64,000 bases of DNA from CAVSWT01 sp963731745 (GTDB lineage Bacteria > Bacteroidota > Ignavibacteria > Ignavibacteriales > Ignavibacteriaceae): positions 158,494-222,493 of the forward strand of contig CAVSWT010000028.1 of assembly GCA_963731745.1 (NCBI GenBank), read 5' to 3'. A program made the translations under genes and the position numbers. This document shows, one piece after another, positions 56,005-63,917 of this stretch. Below the pieces are notes generated by a model, which searched no databases, was not told where the DNA came from, and saw only the letters and a list, made by a program, of their open reading frames with translations. The stretch's first letter is position 1. The number at the start of each line of letters is the position of its first letter.

Positions 56005-56122
56005 GAGAGTGTTGCAGCATTAATTTTACTGTCACACTGAGTTTATCGAAGTGTGAATTCTTACCTCAAATATAGTCTTCGACAAGCTCAGACTGACAAA
56101 CCAATACTTCTGCAACACTCTC
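56005..56122. repeat. Nested inverted-repeat element with REP-like inverted pair
   Basis: Outer perfect 13-bp inverted repeat GAGAGTGTTGCAG / CTGCAACACTCTC at 56005-56017 and 56110-56122. Inside are two oppositely oriented copies of a shorter motif: CTGAGTTTATCGAAG (56037-56051) and CTTCGACAAGCTCAG (56077-56091), whose reverse complement differs at two of 15 positions. The first is flanked by TCACACT / AGTGTGA, the second by GTCT / AGAC. The CTGAGCTTGTCGAAG core is a sequence I recall as widely repeated in many environmental genomes, like REP palindromes. It occupies the gap between the VWA gene and comF. Copy number elsewhere is unknown. Confidence 0.75.
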
Positions 56123-56164
56123 GGCAAATATGCAAGTAAAAAAAATATTATTTTTAAAATAAAT

Positions 56165-56884
56165 ATGCTTCGAGTATTAAATCCCATATTAGATTTTTTT
56201 CTTCCGCGAATTTGTCCTTCGTGTGATTCAAAATTAATTCCTGAAGAAACCTATATCTGCAATAAATGTTTGAGCAGCATAAAAATTGCAGATGCTCAAA
56301 GAATCTCCAACGAGTTCTCGAGAAAATTCGAAGGTAAAAATATAATATCTGATTTTACTGCTTTGTATGTTTTCGAAAAAGATAAAGCATTACAGGAAAT
56401 TATTCATTCATTTAAATACAATAAAAAATTTCTTGTTGGTAAATTTTTAGGAAGAGAAGTTGCAAGAAATTTAAATGATAAAATTAACGAATGGAATATA
56501 GATTTAATTGTTCCAATCCCATTACATCAATTAAAAAAAGCAGATAGAGGATACAATCAATCCTTCTACATTGCTAAAGGAATGGGGAAAGAATTAAAAA
56601 TAAAAGTAAGTGAAAGTGTGATTAAGCGAGTTAAATACACCAAATCCCAAACCTCAATGACTTTAATTGAACGTCAAGAAAATATGGGCCAGGCATTCAA
56701 AGTAAAAAATAAAAATAAAATTTCAGGAAAGAATATTCTTTTGGTTGATGATGTTATTACTACCGGTGCAACCACGGCTGAATGTGCTAAAGTTTTTTTA
56801 GATATGGGAGCAAATAAAGTTTATGCTGCGGCTATTGCAATTACAGATTATGCAAATGAACCTACATTCTCTCCGGCGCTGTAA
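56165..56884 (+). CDS. ComF-family phosphoribosyltransferase-like protein
   Basis: ComF-type protein of 239 residues. In naturally competent bacteria ComF supports uptake of single-stranded DNA; many genomes carry it without a competence phenotype. N-terminal zinc-finger Cys pattern CPSCDSK and CNKCLSS, then the phosphoribosyltransferase domain with DLIVPIPLHQLKKADRGYNQ and the PRPP loop LLVDDVITTGATTAECAKV. Its 3' end overlaps argS (convergent) by 23 bases. Confidence 0.9.
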   Translation: MLRVLNPILDFFLPRICPSCDSKLIPEETYICNKCLSSIKIADAQRISNEFSRKFEGKNIISDFTALYVFEKDKALQEIIHSFKYNKKFLVGKFLGREVARNLNDKINEWNIDLIVPIPLHQLKKADRGYNQSFYIAKGMGKELKIKVSESVIKRVKYTKSQTSMTLIERQENMGQAFKVKNKNKISGKNILLVDDVITTGATTAECAKVFLDMGANKVYAAAIAITDYANEPTFSPAL

Positions 56885-58502
56885 CTCCTAAAATACTTAA
56901 TCCATTTTTAATAACAATCCGGGTAGCGAGTGCCAGTGAAATTCTTGCTTCTGCTAATTTCTTTTCTGTTCCAAGTATTCTGCAGAAAGTATAAAACTTA
57001 TGAAAAGCCGCTGCCAGCTCTTCTAAATAACTGCAAATTCTATGTGTTTCAAAAAAGACCGCGCTTAATATTACTTCTTCTTTAAAGCGATGAAGTTTCT
57101 TTAAAAGCTGCTGTTCTTCCTGAGTAACCAGCAAATCTAGATTCTCAGTAGATGATTTGAGATCTTCGCCTTCAATCATTTTTAGAATTGAACAAATTCT
57201 TGCATGTGCGTATTGAAGATAAAATACTGGATTTTCATCCGATTGTTTTTTAGCCAAGCCTAAATCAAAATTCATATGAGTCGTTATATTTCTCATATTA
57301 AAAAAATATCTTACAACATCAGAACCGACTTCGTCAATCAATTGATCCAAAGTTATGTAATTAGCCTTTCGTGTGGACATTTTTACTACTTCACCGTTAT
57401 CCAATATTGTGACAAACTGATGAATAAGAACTTTTACTTTTTCGGAGTCATAACCTAATGATTTAATTCCAGCAAGCACATCCGGAAAGGTTGCGTTATG
57501 ATCTGATCCGAAGAGATCTACAAGTAAGTCATATCCTCGTTCCAATTTTACTGCATGATAAGCAATATCCGGGAGACGGTAAGTTGGTTCGCCGGTTGAT
57601 TTCACAATCACCTTATCTTCCTGATTGCCCAGTTCAGAAAGCTTAAGCCAGGTTGCGCCGTCGCTTTGATATGATAACTTTTTCTCTTCAAAAATATTTA
57701 AAAGATTTTTAATCTTCCCCTCTTCATAAAGGCTGTTTTCATTAAAAAATATTTTATGTTTAATGTTTATTCTTTGCAGTGTTGATTGAATATCTTTAAA
57801 TATCTCATTTTCAGCTCTTTCCTTAAATATCCCCTCAGCAGGTTCGTTTGAAAGCTTATCTCCAAATTCATCGTACAAACTTTTTGCGATATCTTTAATA
57901 TACTCGCCTTGATAATATTCTTCAGGGAATTCATTCTTAATTCCAAGTAAATCCAGGTATCTTAGTCTTACAGAATCACCCAGAACACGCATCTGCCTGC
58001 CTGCATTATTAAAATAGTATTCTCGGTCAACTTCATAGCCGACCCATTCTAGAATATTTGCAACTGTATCACCAACAACTGCATTTCTTCCGTGTCCTAC
58101 TGTTAAAGGGCCAGTTGGATTTGCAGATACAAATTCGACATTTGCTTTTTTACCTTTGTATTTCTCCGATTTTCCGTATGAATTTTCTTTTGAAACAATT
58201 TCTTTAATAATTTCAGCAATGAAATCCGGAGTAAAGAAAAAATTAATAAAGCCAGCACCAGCTATTTCAACTTTGCTGATAACGTTTTTATCATATTCTA
58301 AATTTGAAATTATTTCTTCCGCAATTTCTCTTGGTTTTCTTTTCAATACTTTCGCGAGAAGCATTGCAGCATTTGAAGATAAATCACCATGAGTTTCAAT
58401 CTTAGGAATGTCAAAAGTTAAATTAATATCTTTGAGATATGGTATTTTGTTAGAAGCATTATAAAATATTTGAGATAAGTATTCTTTCAATGGTTTCCGC
58501 AA
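56862..58502 (-). CDS. argS: Arginyl-tRNA synthetase
   Basis: Class I synthetase charging tRNA-Arg, 546 residues, normal for the bacterial form. N-terminal Add-1 domain with GDLSSNAAMLLAK; HIGH-type motif in FVSANPTGPLTVGHGRNAVV; the KMSKS-like loop is VVKMSTRKANYITLDQLIDE; the C-terminal anticodon-binding DALR domain ends HKFYTFCRILG, ARISLALATRIVIKNGLSIL and VTAPERM. Lies 23 bases after rsfS in the same direction. Confidence 0.96.
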   Translation of the reverse strand: MRKPLKEYLSQIFYNASNKIPYLKDINLTFDIPKIETHGDLSSNAAMLLAKVLKRKPREIAEEIISNLEYDKNVISKVEIAGAGFINFFFTPDFIAEIIKEIVSKENSYGKSEKYKGKKANVEFVSANPTGPLTVGHGRNAVVGDTVANILEWVGYEVDREYYFNNAGRQMRVLGDSVRLRYLDLLGIKNEFPEEYYQGEYIKDIAKSLYDEFGDKLSNEPAEGIFKERAENEIFKDIQSTLQRINIKHKIFFNENSLYEEGKIKNLLNIFEEKKLSYQSDGATWLKLSELGNQEDKVIVKSTGEPTYRLPDIAYHAVKLERGYDLLVDLFGSDHNATFPDVLAGIKSLGYDSEKVKVLIHQFVTILDNGEVVKMSTRKANYITLDQLIDEVGSDVVRYFFNMRNITTHMNFDLGLAKKQSDENPVFYLQYAHARICSILKMIEGEDLKSSTENLDLLVTQEEQQLLKKLHRFKEEVILSAVFFETHRICSYLEELAAAFHKFYTFCRILGTEKKLAEARISLALATRIVIKNGLSILGVTAPERM

Positions 58503-58525
58503 AGATGATGTTAAATAAAATATTA

Positions 58526-58930
58526 TTATGATTTAATTTTTTTTGGACGGCCAGGTTTCCGTTTCGTTTCTAAAGGTATTAAAGTCGGATCAGTTACATC
58601 AATAATTTCCGCATCTCCCCAAAGTTTTTCCAAACTGTAAAATTGTCGTGAATCTTTTTTAAACACGTGTGCAACAACATCGACATAATCAAGCAGTATC
58701 CAGGTCAAACCTTTATATCCCTCCTTATGCCAGCATCTTATACCTTCATCGCGCAACGATCTATCAATTTCGTCCGCAATTGCTTTTACCTGAGTGTCAG
58801 AATCAGCACTGCAGATAACAAAATAATCAGCAACAGTAGTTAATTTTTTTAAATCTATAATTTTAACATCGAATCCTTTTTTATTAAAAATAAGTTCTGC
58901 AATTTTTTTTGCTAATTGATTTGAATCCAA
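58526..58930 (-). CDS. rsfS: Ribosomal silencing factor RsfS
   Basis: Binds ribosomal protein uL14 and blocks subunit joining during starvation; 134 residues. Core Oligomerisation-type fold: KGFDVKIIDLKKLTTVADYF, VICSADSDTQVKAIADEIDR, KEGYKGLTWILLDYVDVVAH, FKKDSRQFYSLEKLWGDAE. A basic Pro/Lys-rich tail follows (KRKPGRPKKIKS). Sits between the LytR_C protein gene (14 bases upstream) and argS. Confidence 0.93.
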   Translation of the reverse strand: MDSNQLAKKIAELIFNKKGFDVKIIDLKKLTTVADYFVICSADSDTQVKAIADEIDRSLRDEGIRCWHKEGYKGLTWILLDYVDVVAHVFKKDSRQFYSLEKLWGDAEIIDVTDPTLIPLETKRKPGRPKKIKS

Positions 58931-58944
58931 ATTAGTTCCTTTAA

Positions 58945-59433
58945 TTATTTTAATGGATTTAATTGATTAAAGTCTTTCCCGATAATAATCGAAACATCCA
59001 GAAAATACTCATTATTCAATTGCTGGATCACATTCTTTTTACCCACGCCTAAAGTTTCAGCAACTTTTTCAGCATTCGCTTTATTTCCGCTTCTATCTAT
59101 AACCATTGTCCTATCAATATCAAATGACATATAGTTACCCATTTGAACTACATCAAAATTTCTTGCGCGTAAATAACTTGTAAATTTTTCTGCCACTCCG
59201 GATTTCCCGCAGCCATTTAAAACTTCAACTTGAACAATTTTTGAGGCTTGACTATTTCTTTTAAGTGTTTCTGTATTAGCCTGATTTTCTTTTACTTTGG
59301 CAATTAATGAGTAAGCCATAAAGACAATTAATAACCCAAGCAAGATAATAATAATATTAAGAAAAAGATTTGATGTGGAAGCTTTAAGACTAATCTCTTT
59401 AGGTATTTTGGATGGTGAATTTTTACCCTTCAC
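58945..59433 (-). CDS. LytR C-terminal domain membrane protein
   Basis: Protein of 162 residues with one N-terminal membrane helix (about 22-42) and an extracytoplasmic LytR_C domain: VQVEVLNGCGKSGVAEKFTS, LRARNFDVVQMGNYMSFD, ANAEKVAETLGVGKKNVIQ, DVSIIIGKDF. The LCP phosphotransferase domain found in full LytR proteins is absent, so it is probably an envelope-associated accessory protein. Pairing with rsfS and argS is common in this lineage as far as I recall. Confidence 0.88.
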   Translation of the reverse strand: MKGKNSPSKIPKEISLKASTSNLFLNIIIILLGLLIVFMAYSLIAKVKENQANTETLKRNSQASKIVQVEVLNGCGKSGVAEKFTSYLRARNFDVVQMGNYMSFDIDRTMVIDRSGNKANAEKVAETLGVGKKNVIQQLNNEYFLDVSIIIGKDFNQLNPLK

Positions 59434-59479
59434 TTATTCAAACTCTGCTAACGGCAAATGAAGAACTTGCTGAATTATT

Positions 59480-59980
59480 TTATTTTCTCCAGTCCCAATC
59501 ATTATTAAAACCATTGTAAAAAGGACTGCCGTAATAACCATATCCATAAGGTGAATAATAATTATTCGGCACATTTCTATATTGAAATGTCACGTAAAAA
59601 TCATCCCAGGGTTTATAGTTTATAGCTGCTTTGCTTAAATAAATTCCATTAAGATTATTTTGAAATTTCTGGCCGAAAGAGCTATATGGAGAATTGACTA
59701 CACTTACATCAGCTTGAACATTTAAATTATTAGAAAATTTATAAGCCATGCTGTTTGTATAAACACCCATCGCCAAGCCTTCACTTCCAAACGCAGAGTA
59801 AGACATGCTAATGGAATGCTTCATCGAAAAATTATCCGAATTCAAAAATCCAAACAATGAACTTGAATTGGTATTGATTATACCATCTTTAATATTTGAC
59901 GTTGGAAACGGCGGATCTTTATATTGTGAAAATGCTGTTCCAGCAAAAATTAGTAAAACTGCTATCAATATCTTTTTCAT
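59480..59980 (-). CDS. Hypothetical exported protein
   Basis: Protein of 166 residues with a signal peptide ending GTAFSQ. The mature part is Ser/Asn/Tyr-rich with beta-like repeats (SISMSYSAFGSEGLAMGVYT, LNVQADVSVVNSPYSSF) and a Tyr/Gly/Pro-rich tail (YYSPYGYGYYGSPFYNG). It may be a small outer-membrane or surface protein. First gene of a minus-strand set with the LytR_C protein, rsfS and argS. Confidence 0.75.
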   Translation of the reverse strand: MKKILIAVLLIFAGTAFSQYKDPPFPTSNIKDGIINTNSSSLFGFLNSDNFSMKHSISMSYSAFGSEGLAMGVYTNSMAYKFSNNLNVQADVSVVNSPYSSFGQKFQNNLNGIYLSKAAINYKPWDDFYVTFQYRNVPNNYYSPYGYGYYGSPFYNGFNNDWDWRK

Positions 59981-60056
59981 AATGCAAATGCCTTTTTAGT
60001 TAACAGAATATTAAATAAAACAACTAAAAAAATCAATGTTACAATAAGTCATAAAC

Positions 60057-60414
60057 TCACAAAATCTTTGTGACTTTATTGGAATTATCAACCAAAACGA
60101 CTTTTGGCTTGTGTTTTTTTGCTTCTTCTTCATTCATTTGTGAATATGTAATTATAATCACTTTGTCGCCGACTGCACCAAGTCTTGCAGCAGGTCCATT
60201 TAAACAAATCATTCCGCTATCAGAGAGGGCCTTCCAAAGTATAAGTTTCCAGCCGTGCACCATTATTCAAATTAACAACTTGAACTTTTTCGTACGGTAA
60301 AATATCTGCTGCTTCTAACAGTTTTTTATCAACCGAAATACTGCCTTCATAATACAACTCCGCCATAGTAACAGTTGCAAAGTGTATTTTCGATTTGAAC
60401 ATCTCCCGTGTCAT
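60057..60414 (-). CDS. panD: Aspartate 1-decarboxylase (one-base frame break)
   Basis: Makes beta-alanine from aspartate for pantothenate and coenzyme A; about 118 residues. The proenzyme self-cleaves at Gly24-Ser25, seen in ELYYEGSISVD, to form the pyruvoyl cofactor. Other motifs: LLEAADILPYEKVQVVNLNN, GMICLNGPAARLGAVGDKVI and SQMNEEEA. The frame breaks in the middle at GGG (60227-60229 on the + strand); with one G fewer TYTLEG joins directly to LSDSGMICLNG. All functional residues survive, so this looks like a consensus error and not a lost gene. Confidence 0.92.
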
Positions 60415-60593
60415 GAACTAAAAAAATTCCATATTTTTGGTAATCAAATATACTGATAATCCGTTTCTATTTTCAAGGTAAGAAGGGCTGGCTTTATACT
60501 ACATTGTAATTGATTAGAAAATTCATAAATTAAATGAGAAGATTTTGATTTATAGTTAGACTTTTAAAAAGTAAAGCTAGAGATGGGGATAGT

Positions 60594-61610
60594 ATGAAAC
60601 ACAAACTCTTTATTTTCACTTTACTGATAATAATTTTTTATGAATCGAGTGTCTGCCAGGAGACTCAGAATAATGAACCTTTCCTATCAAATAATTTTAA
60701 AACCTCAATATTAATTAAATACATACCGGAAGCACTTAAGAATAACCCATACTTTTCAAAGAGGGAAATTATTTCAGGCGTAAGAATATATGGTGTGAAA
60801 GACGATACCCTTTATTTTTTCAGTAAAGGAGAAGATTTAAAGAAGCCTAACTGCGTAATAATCTACACATCAGATAACAAAATTACCGCCTATAATTATT
60901 TGGAATTTACTAAAGTTGATAACAATGAGTTTTACTCATCTTGTGAAATAAAACTCCCAAATAATAAAAATATTTTTATAGATTTTTATTTTCATCCGGT
61001 AGAAGAAAGTATTGACTATCAATTTTTTGATAAGAAAACTGCTAATAGTCCAAGTTCCAATTTAATTTCCAATTTTGAATCTGAATATGAATCAAATTTT
61101 GAAGTTGGGTTTAGATACGAACTTAGTTATATGTCAAATAGAATATTTAATATTAATGGGTATTTCAATTCATATGAATTGGGGATATTACCAATTAATC
61201 TGCATTTAGCCGGGGGTTTTAGGTTTCTTAAAAATTATAAATTGGATTTTAGATTAGGTCTTAAATTTATTTACGAAGATTTCTATGGCTCAGAAAAAGG
61301 TATTTTCTTCCAGGCAAATTTATTCAACTCAAAATTCTTTGGAATTGTTGGAATAGATTTTTTTCATAATTTTGGCGAGTCCCATGGCGTTATGGTTTAT
61401 TCTGAAAGTGGTGGAGAAAATACTTTCTATTGCTTTGGAGTGGGCTATCAAACATCAAAACATTTTAATTTAGATATCACCTATCTTATTCCCAAAAATA
61501 AAGTCTATGGGTATAATCAAGATAATAGCGCCTATCCAATAATTAAAAATTATGATAAAATAGTTAACAATCTTATCAGTCTGGGTTTGCAGTATTCATT
61601 TATTTTTTAA
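60594..61610 (+). CDS. Hypothetical exported protein, probable beta-barrel C-terminus
   Basis: Protein of 338 residues with signal peptide ending SSVCQ. Residues of about 25-160 form a beta-rich domain (FSKREIISGVRIYGVKDDTL). The second half is aromatic- and Gly-rich with alternating hydrophobic residues (VGFRYELSYMSNRIFNINGY, LKFIYEDFYG, ISLGLQYSFIF) and ends in Phe, like a small outer-membrane barrel. No family recognised. Followed 31 bases later by another exported barrel-like protein. Confidence 0.7.
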   Translation: MKHKLFIFTLLIIIFYESSVCQETQNNEPFLSNNFKTSILIKYIPEALKNNPYFSKREIISGVRIYGVKDDTLYFFSKGEDLKKPNCVIIYTSDNKITAYNYLEFTKVDNNEFYSSCEIKLPNNKNIFIDFYFHPVEESIDYQFFDKKTANSPSSNLISNFESEYESNFEVGFRYELSYMSNRIFNINGYFNSYELGILPINLHLAGGFRFLKNYKLDFRLGLKFIYEDFYGSEKGIFFQANLFNSKFFGIVGIDFFHNFGESHGVMVYSESGGENTFYCFGVGYQTSKHFNLDITYLIPKNKVYGYNQDNSAYPIIKNYDKIVNNLISLGLQYSFIF

Positions 61611-61641
61611 TATTTTAAATAATTTTTTTAGAAAAGCTAAA

Positions 61642-62184
61642 ATGAAAAGACTATTTGCATTAATATTATTTTTAACAACAATAATTAATGCACAAAATTT
61701 TAAGCTTGGTTTTGATTTAGGAGTACACCAAATTAGAACCAGCAATCAATTTGGCAGCATCGGTATTTTAGGTGGAGAAGGTGCTCCTCTTGATTATCAT
61801 CTCCGGTTAATTTATTACATATCAAAAAAAACCTCTCTGCAAGCTCGGGTTGGAAATACTTTAAATGTAAATTTTCATGGCTGGGAATTTGGAATAGGTG
61901 GAAGATATTTGTTCTATGATCCTTTTTTTGTTTCAGCAGGTATATTAGAACATTCCAATGAAGGAGGTAGTGGCTCAAATACCTGGGGAACTAACTTCGC
62001 CACAATATTTATGCTCCACGCTGGTTCTGGTGTAGAAGTTACACCTGGATTTTCAATAGAAGTTGCTTATTATAAAGCTGCCTCAAAAGAAATTATTGGT
62101 GGTACTCATTTTAGTAATCTAGGATACTCTCGTATATTTGAAAATATGATTAGATTAAGCTTTCTTTTTGAGTGGAATCTTTAA
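61642..62184 (+). CDS. Hypothetical outer-membrane beta-barrel protein
   Basis: Protein of 180 residues with signal peptide ending IINAQ. The mature chain alternates polar and hydrophobic residues and is rich in Gly and aromatics (LRLIYYISKKTSLQARVG, WEFGIGGRYLFYD, GVEVTPGFSIEVAYYKA), typical of an eight-stranded barrel. It ends FLFEWNL. Function unknown. Confidence 0.7.
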   Translation: MKRLFALILFLTTIINAQNFKLGFDLGVHQIRTSNQFGSIGILGGEGAPLDYHLRLIYYISKKTSLQARVGNTLNVNFHGWEFGIGGRYLFYDPFFVSAGILEHSNEGGSGSNTWGTNFATIFMLHAGSGVEVTPGFSIEVAYYKAASKEIIGGTHFSNLGYSRIFENMIRLSFLFEWNL

Positions 62185-62224
62185 TTATCTTTTATTCAAA
62201 TCAGAAAAAAGTTTAATCTTAACC

Positions 62225-62252
62225 TTGACAAACAAAAAAAGTGTTTTATATT
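62225..62252 (+). promoter_or_regulatory. trp operon promoter
   Basis: TTGACA (62225-62230) and TATATT (62247-62252) with a 16-base spacer, upstream of the trp leader. The predicted start near 62259 leaves only about seven bases before the leader ATG. The same -10 sequence and an identical -35 occur in the exporter operon promoter. Confidence 0.7.
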
Positions 62253-62265
62253 TGCAGTTACACTT

Positions 62266-62352
62266 ATGAAAAATTTAACTGAATCATATTTTAAAACAAG
62301 CAGCCCAAATTCTTGGTGGTGGTACGGATTATTTTTTAATATGACTCAGTGA
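62266..62352 (+). CDS. trpL: trp operon leader peptide
   Basis: A 28-codon open frame with three consecutive TGG codons (62314-62322) followed by Tyr, lying between a strong promoter and a terminator in front of trpE. Scarcity of charged tRNA-Trp would stall the ribosome here and favour the antiterminator. It sits close to the predicted transcription start and has no clear Shine-Dalgarno sequence, so translation may be nearly leaderless. It starts MKNLTESYF and ends FNMTQ; the coding sequence before the Trp codons has no other function that I can see. Confidence 0.88.
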   Translation: MKNLTESYFKTSSPNSWWWYGLFFNMTQ

Positions 62353-62416
62353 ACTTGAGAAAATAATTTTTTACCCTAAAACCCTTCTCAGCAAACTGAG
62401 AAGGGTTTTTTATTTT
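62348..62416 (+). promoter_or_regulatory. trp attenuator: antiterminator and intrinsic terminator
   Basis: The terminator is a perfect 14-bp stem AAAACCCTTCTCAG / CTGAGAAGGGTTTT (62378-62391 and 62396-62409) with loop CAAA, running into a T-rich stretch. An alternative pairing is available: TGAGAA at 62356-62361 with TTCTCA at 62385-62390, extendable by AGT (62348-62350) with ACT (62395-62397). That structure would use the left arm of the terminator and let transcription reach trpE. Together with the Trp-rich leader this is the standard arrangement for translation-coupled attenuation. Confidence 0.85.
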
Positions 62417-62441
62417 TGAGTAAATCTAAAAGCATAAATTT

Positions 62442-63917
62442 ATGACATTTGAAAAATTTTCAGAACTTGCAAAAGAATATAATTTAATCCCGGTTTATGA
62501 AGTTATTACGGCTGATCTTCTAACTCCGGTATTAGCTTATTTAAAGATTCGAGAAAAAGATAAGCAAAGTTTTTTACTGGAGTCTGTGGAAGGTTCCACC
62601 AACATGGCGCGTTACTCTTTCATTGGGAAAAACCCGGAAAAGATTTTTTCTAATATCGGACTAGATTTATTTGAGTTAAGAAATGGAAACAGCACAAAAC
62701 ACAAAATTTCCATTTTTGAATTTATTCGGAATGAAATAGAATCCAAAAAGCAGCCTAAGATTGATGAGCTTCCAAATTTTACCGGAGGAATTGTAGGATA
62801 TCTTGGTTATGAAAATATTTCTCTTGTGGAAAGAGTAATAAATTTTAAATCCGAACGATTTGATAATTATGATTCAATCTTCGGAATTTACAACACCATC
62901 CTTGCTTTTGACCATTACAAACATCAAATAATTTTAATCACAAATATCAGTGTTGACGAAAGAACAAATCTTTATGAAGCTTTCCATAACGCAAAGAACA
63001 CTTTAGCGCAGCTTAGAGAAGAATTAAAAAAGCCTGTTGAATTTTCATCCGATTTTAAAATTGATGGGACAATTAACGAAGACTTTGATACCAAAGAATT
63101 TTATGAGCAAGTCGAATCGAGTAAGAAAAATATTGTTGAAGGAGATATATTTCAAATAGTAATATCAAAAAGATTTTCAACTGAGTTTTCCGGCGATCTT
63201 TTAAATGTTTACCGCGCACTTCGTATAATTAATCCTTCTCCTTACATGTACTTTCTCGAGTTCAAAGATGATTTTAAAATAATTGGAACATCTCCCGAAG
63301 ATTTATTAAAAGTTCAAAACGGAAAAGCACAATTGCTTCCCATTGCCGGAACACGCAGAAGAGGAAGAACGGTGCAGGAAGATAAAGAGTTGGAAGAAGA
63401 TTTAATGAACGACCCAAAAGAGCTTGCCGAACATACCATGCTTGTGGATTTAGGAAGAAATGATCTTGGAAGAATTTGTGAATATGATACTGTTGTCGTT
63501 ACTGAAAAAATGAAAGTGCAAAGATATTCCCACGTAATGCATATCGTGTCAAAAGTTGAAGGTAAGCTTGCATCGGATAAAGATTCCATTGACGCTTTGA
63601 TGTCTTGTTTCCCGGCTGGGACAGTAACCGGAGCTCCAAAAATTCGCGCCATACAATTGATAGATGATTACGAAAAGAAATCTAGAAATGTTTACGCTGG
63701 AGCAGTAGGCTATTTTGATTTTTCCGGAAACCTTGATATGTGCATTGCGATTAGAACTTTGTTTGCCAAAGGCAATACCATTTATTGGCAAGCTGGTGCC
63801 GGAATCGTCGCGGACAGCAGGCCGGAGCTTGAAGCAAAAGAAGTTAAAAATAAATCAGCCGTACTAGTTAATGCTTTAAATTATGCCGAGGTTATTGATG
63901 AAAATATTGGTAATTGA
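62442..63917 (+). CDS. trpE: Anthranilate synthase component I
   Basis: Converts chorismate plus ammonia (from TrpG) to anthranilate, the first step of tryptophan synthesis; 491 residues. The feedback-inhibition motif is FLLESVEGS with the following ARYSFIG. The chorismate-binding domain has IFQIVISKRFS, PSPYMYFLEF, LPIAGTRRRGRT, DLGRNDLGRICEY, AGTVTGAPKIRAIQLID and YAGAVGYFDFSGNLDMCIAI with QAGAGIVADS. All are canonical. Both the leader control and the Trp-binding LLES region point to ordinary double control. Its end overlaps the start of trpG by 20 bases. Confidence 0.97.
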   Translation: MTFEKFSELAKEYNLIPVYEVITADLLTPVLAYLKIREKDKQSFLLESVEGSTNMARYSFIGKNPEKIFSNIGLDLFELRNGNSTKHKISIFEFIRNEIESKKQPKIDELPNFTGGIVGYLGYENISLVERVINFKSERFDNYDSIFGIYNTILAFDHYKHQIILITNISVDERTNLYEAFHNAKNTLAQLREELKKPVEFSSDFKIDGTINEDFDTKEFYEQVESSKKNIVEGDIFQIVISKRFSTEFSGDLLNVYRALRIINPSPYMYFLEFKDDFKIIGTSPEDLLKVQNGKAQLLPIAGTRRRGRTVQEDKELEEDLMNDPKELAEHTMLVDLGRNDLGRICEYDTVVVTEKMKVQRYSHVMHIVSKVEGKLASDKDSIDALMSCFPAGTVTGAPKIRAIQLIDDYEKKSRNVYAGAVGYFDFSGNLDMCIAIRTLFAKGNTIYWQAGAGIVADSRPELEAKEVKNKSAVLVNALNYAEVIDENIGN

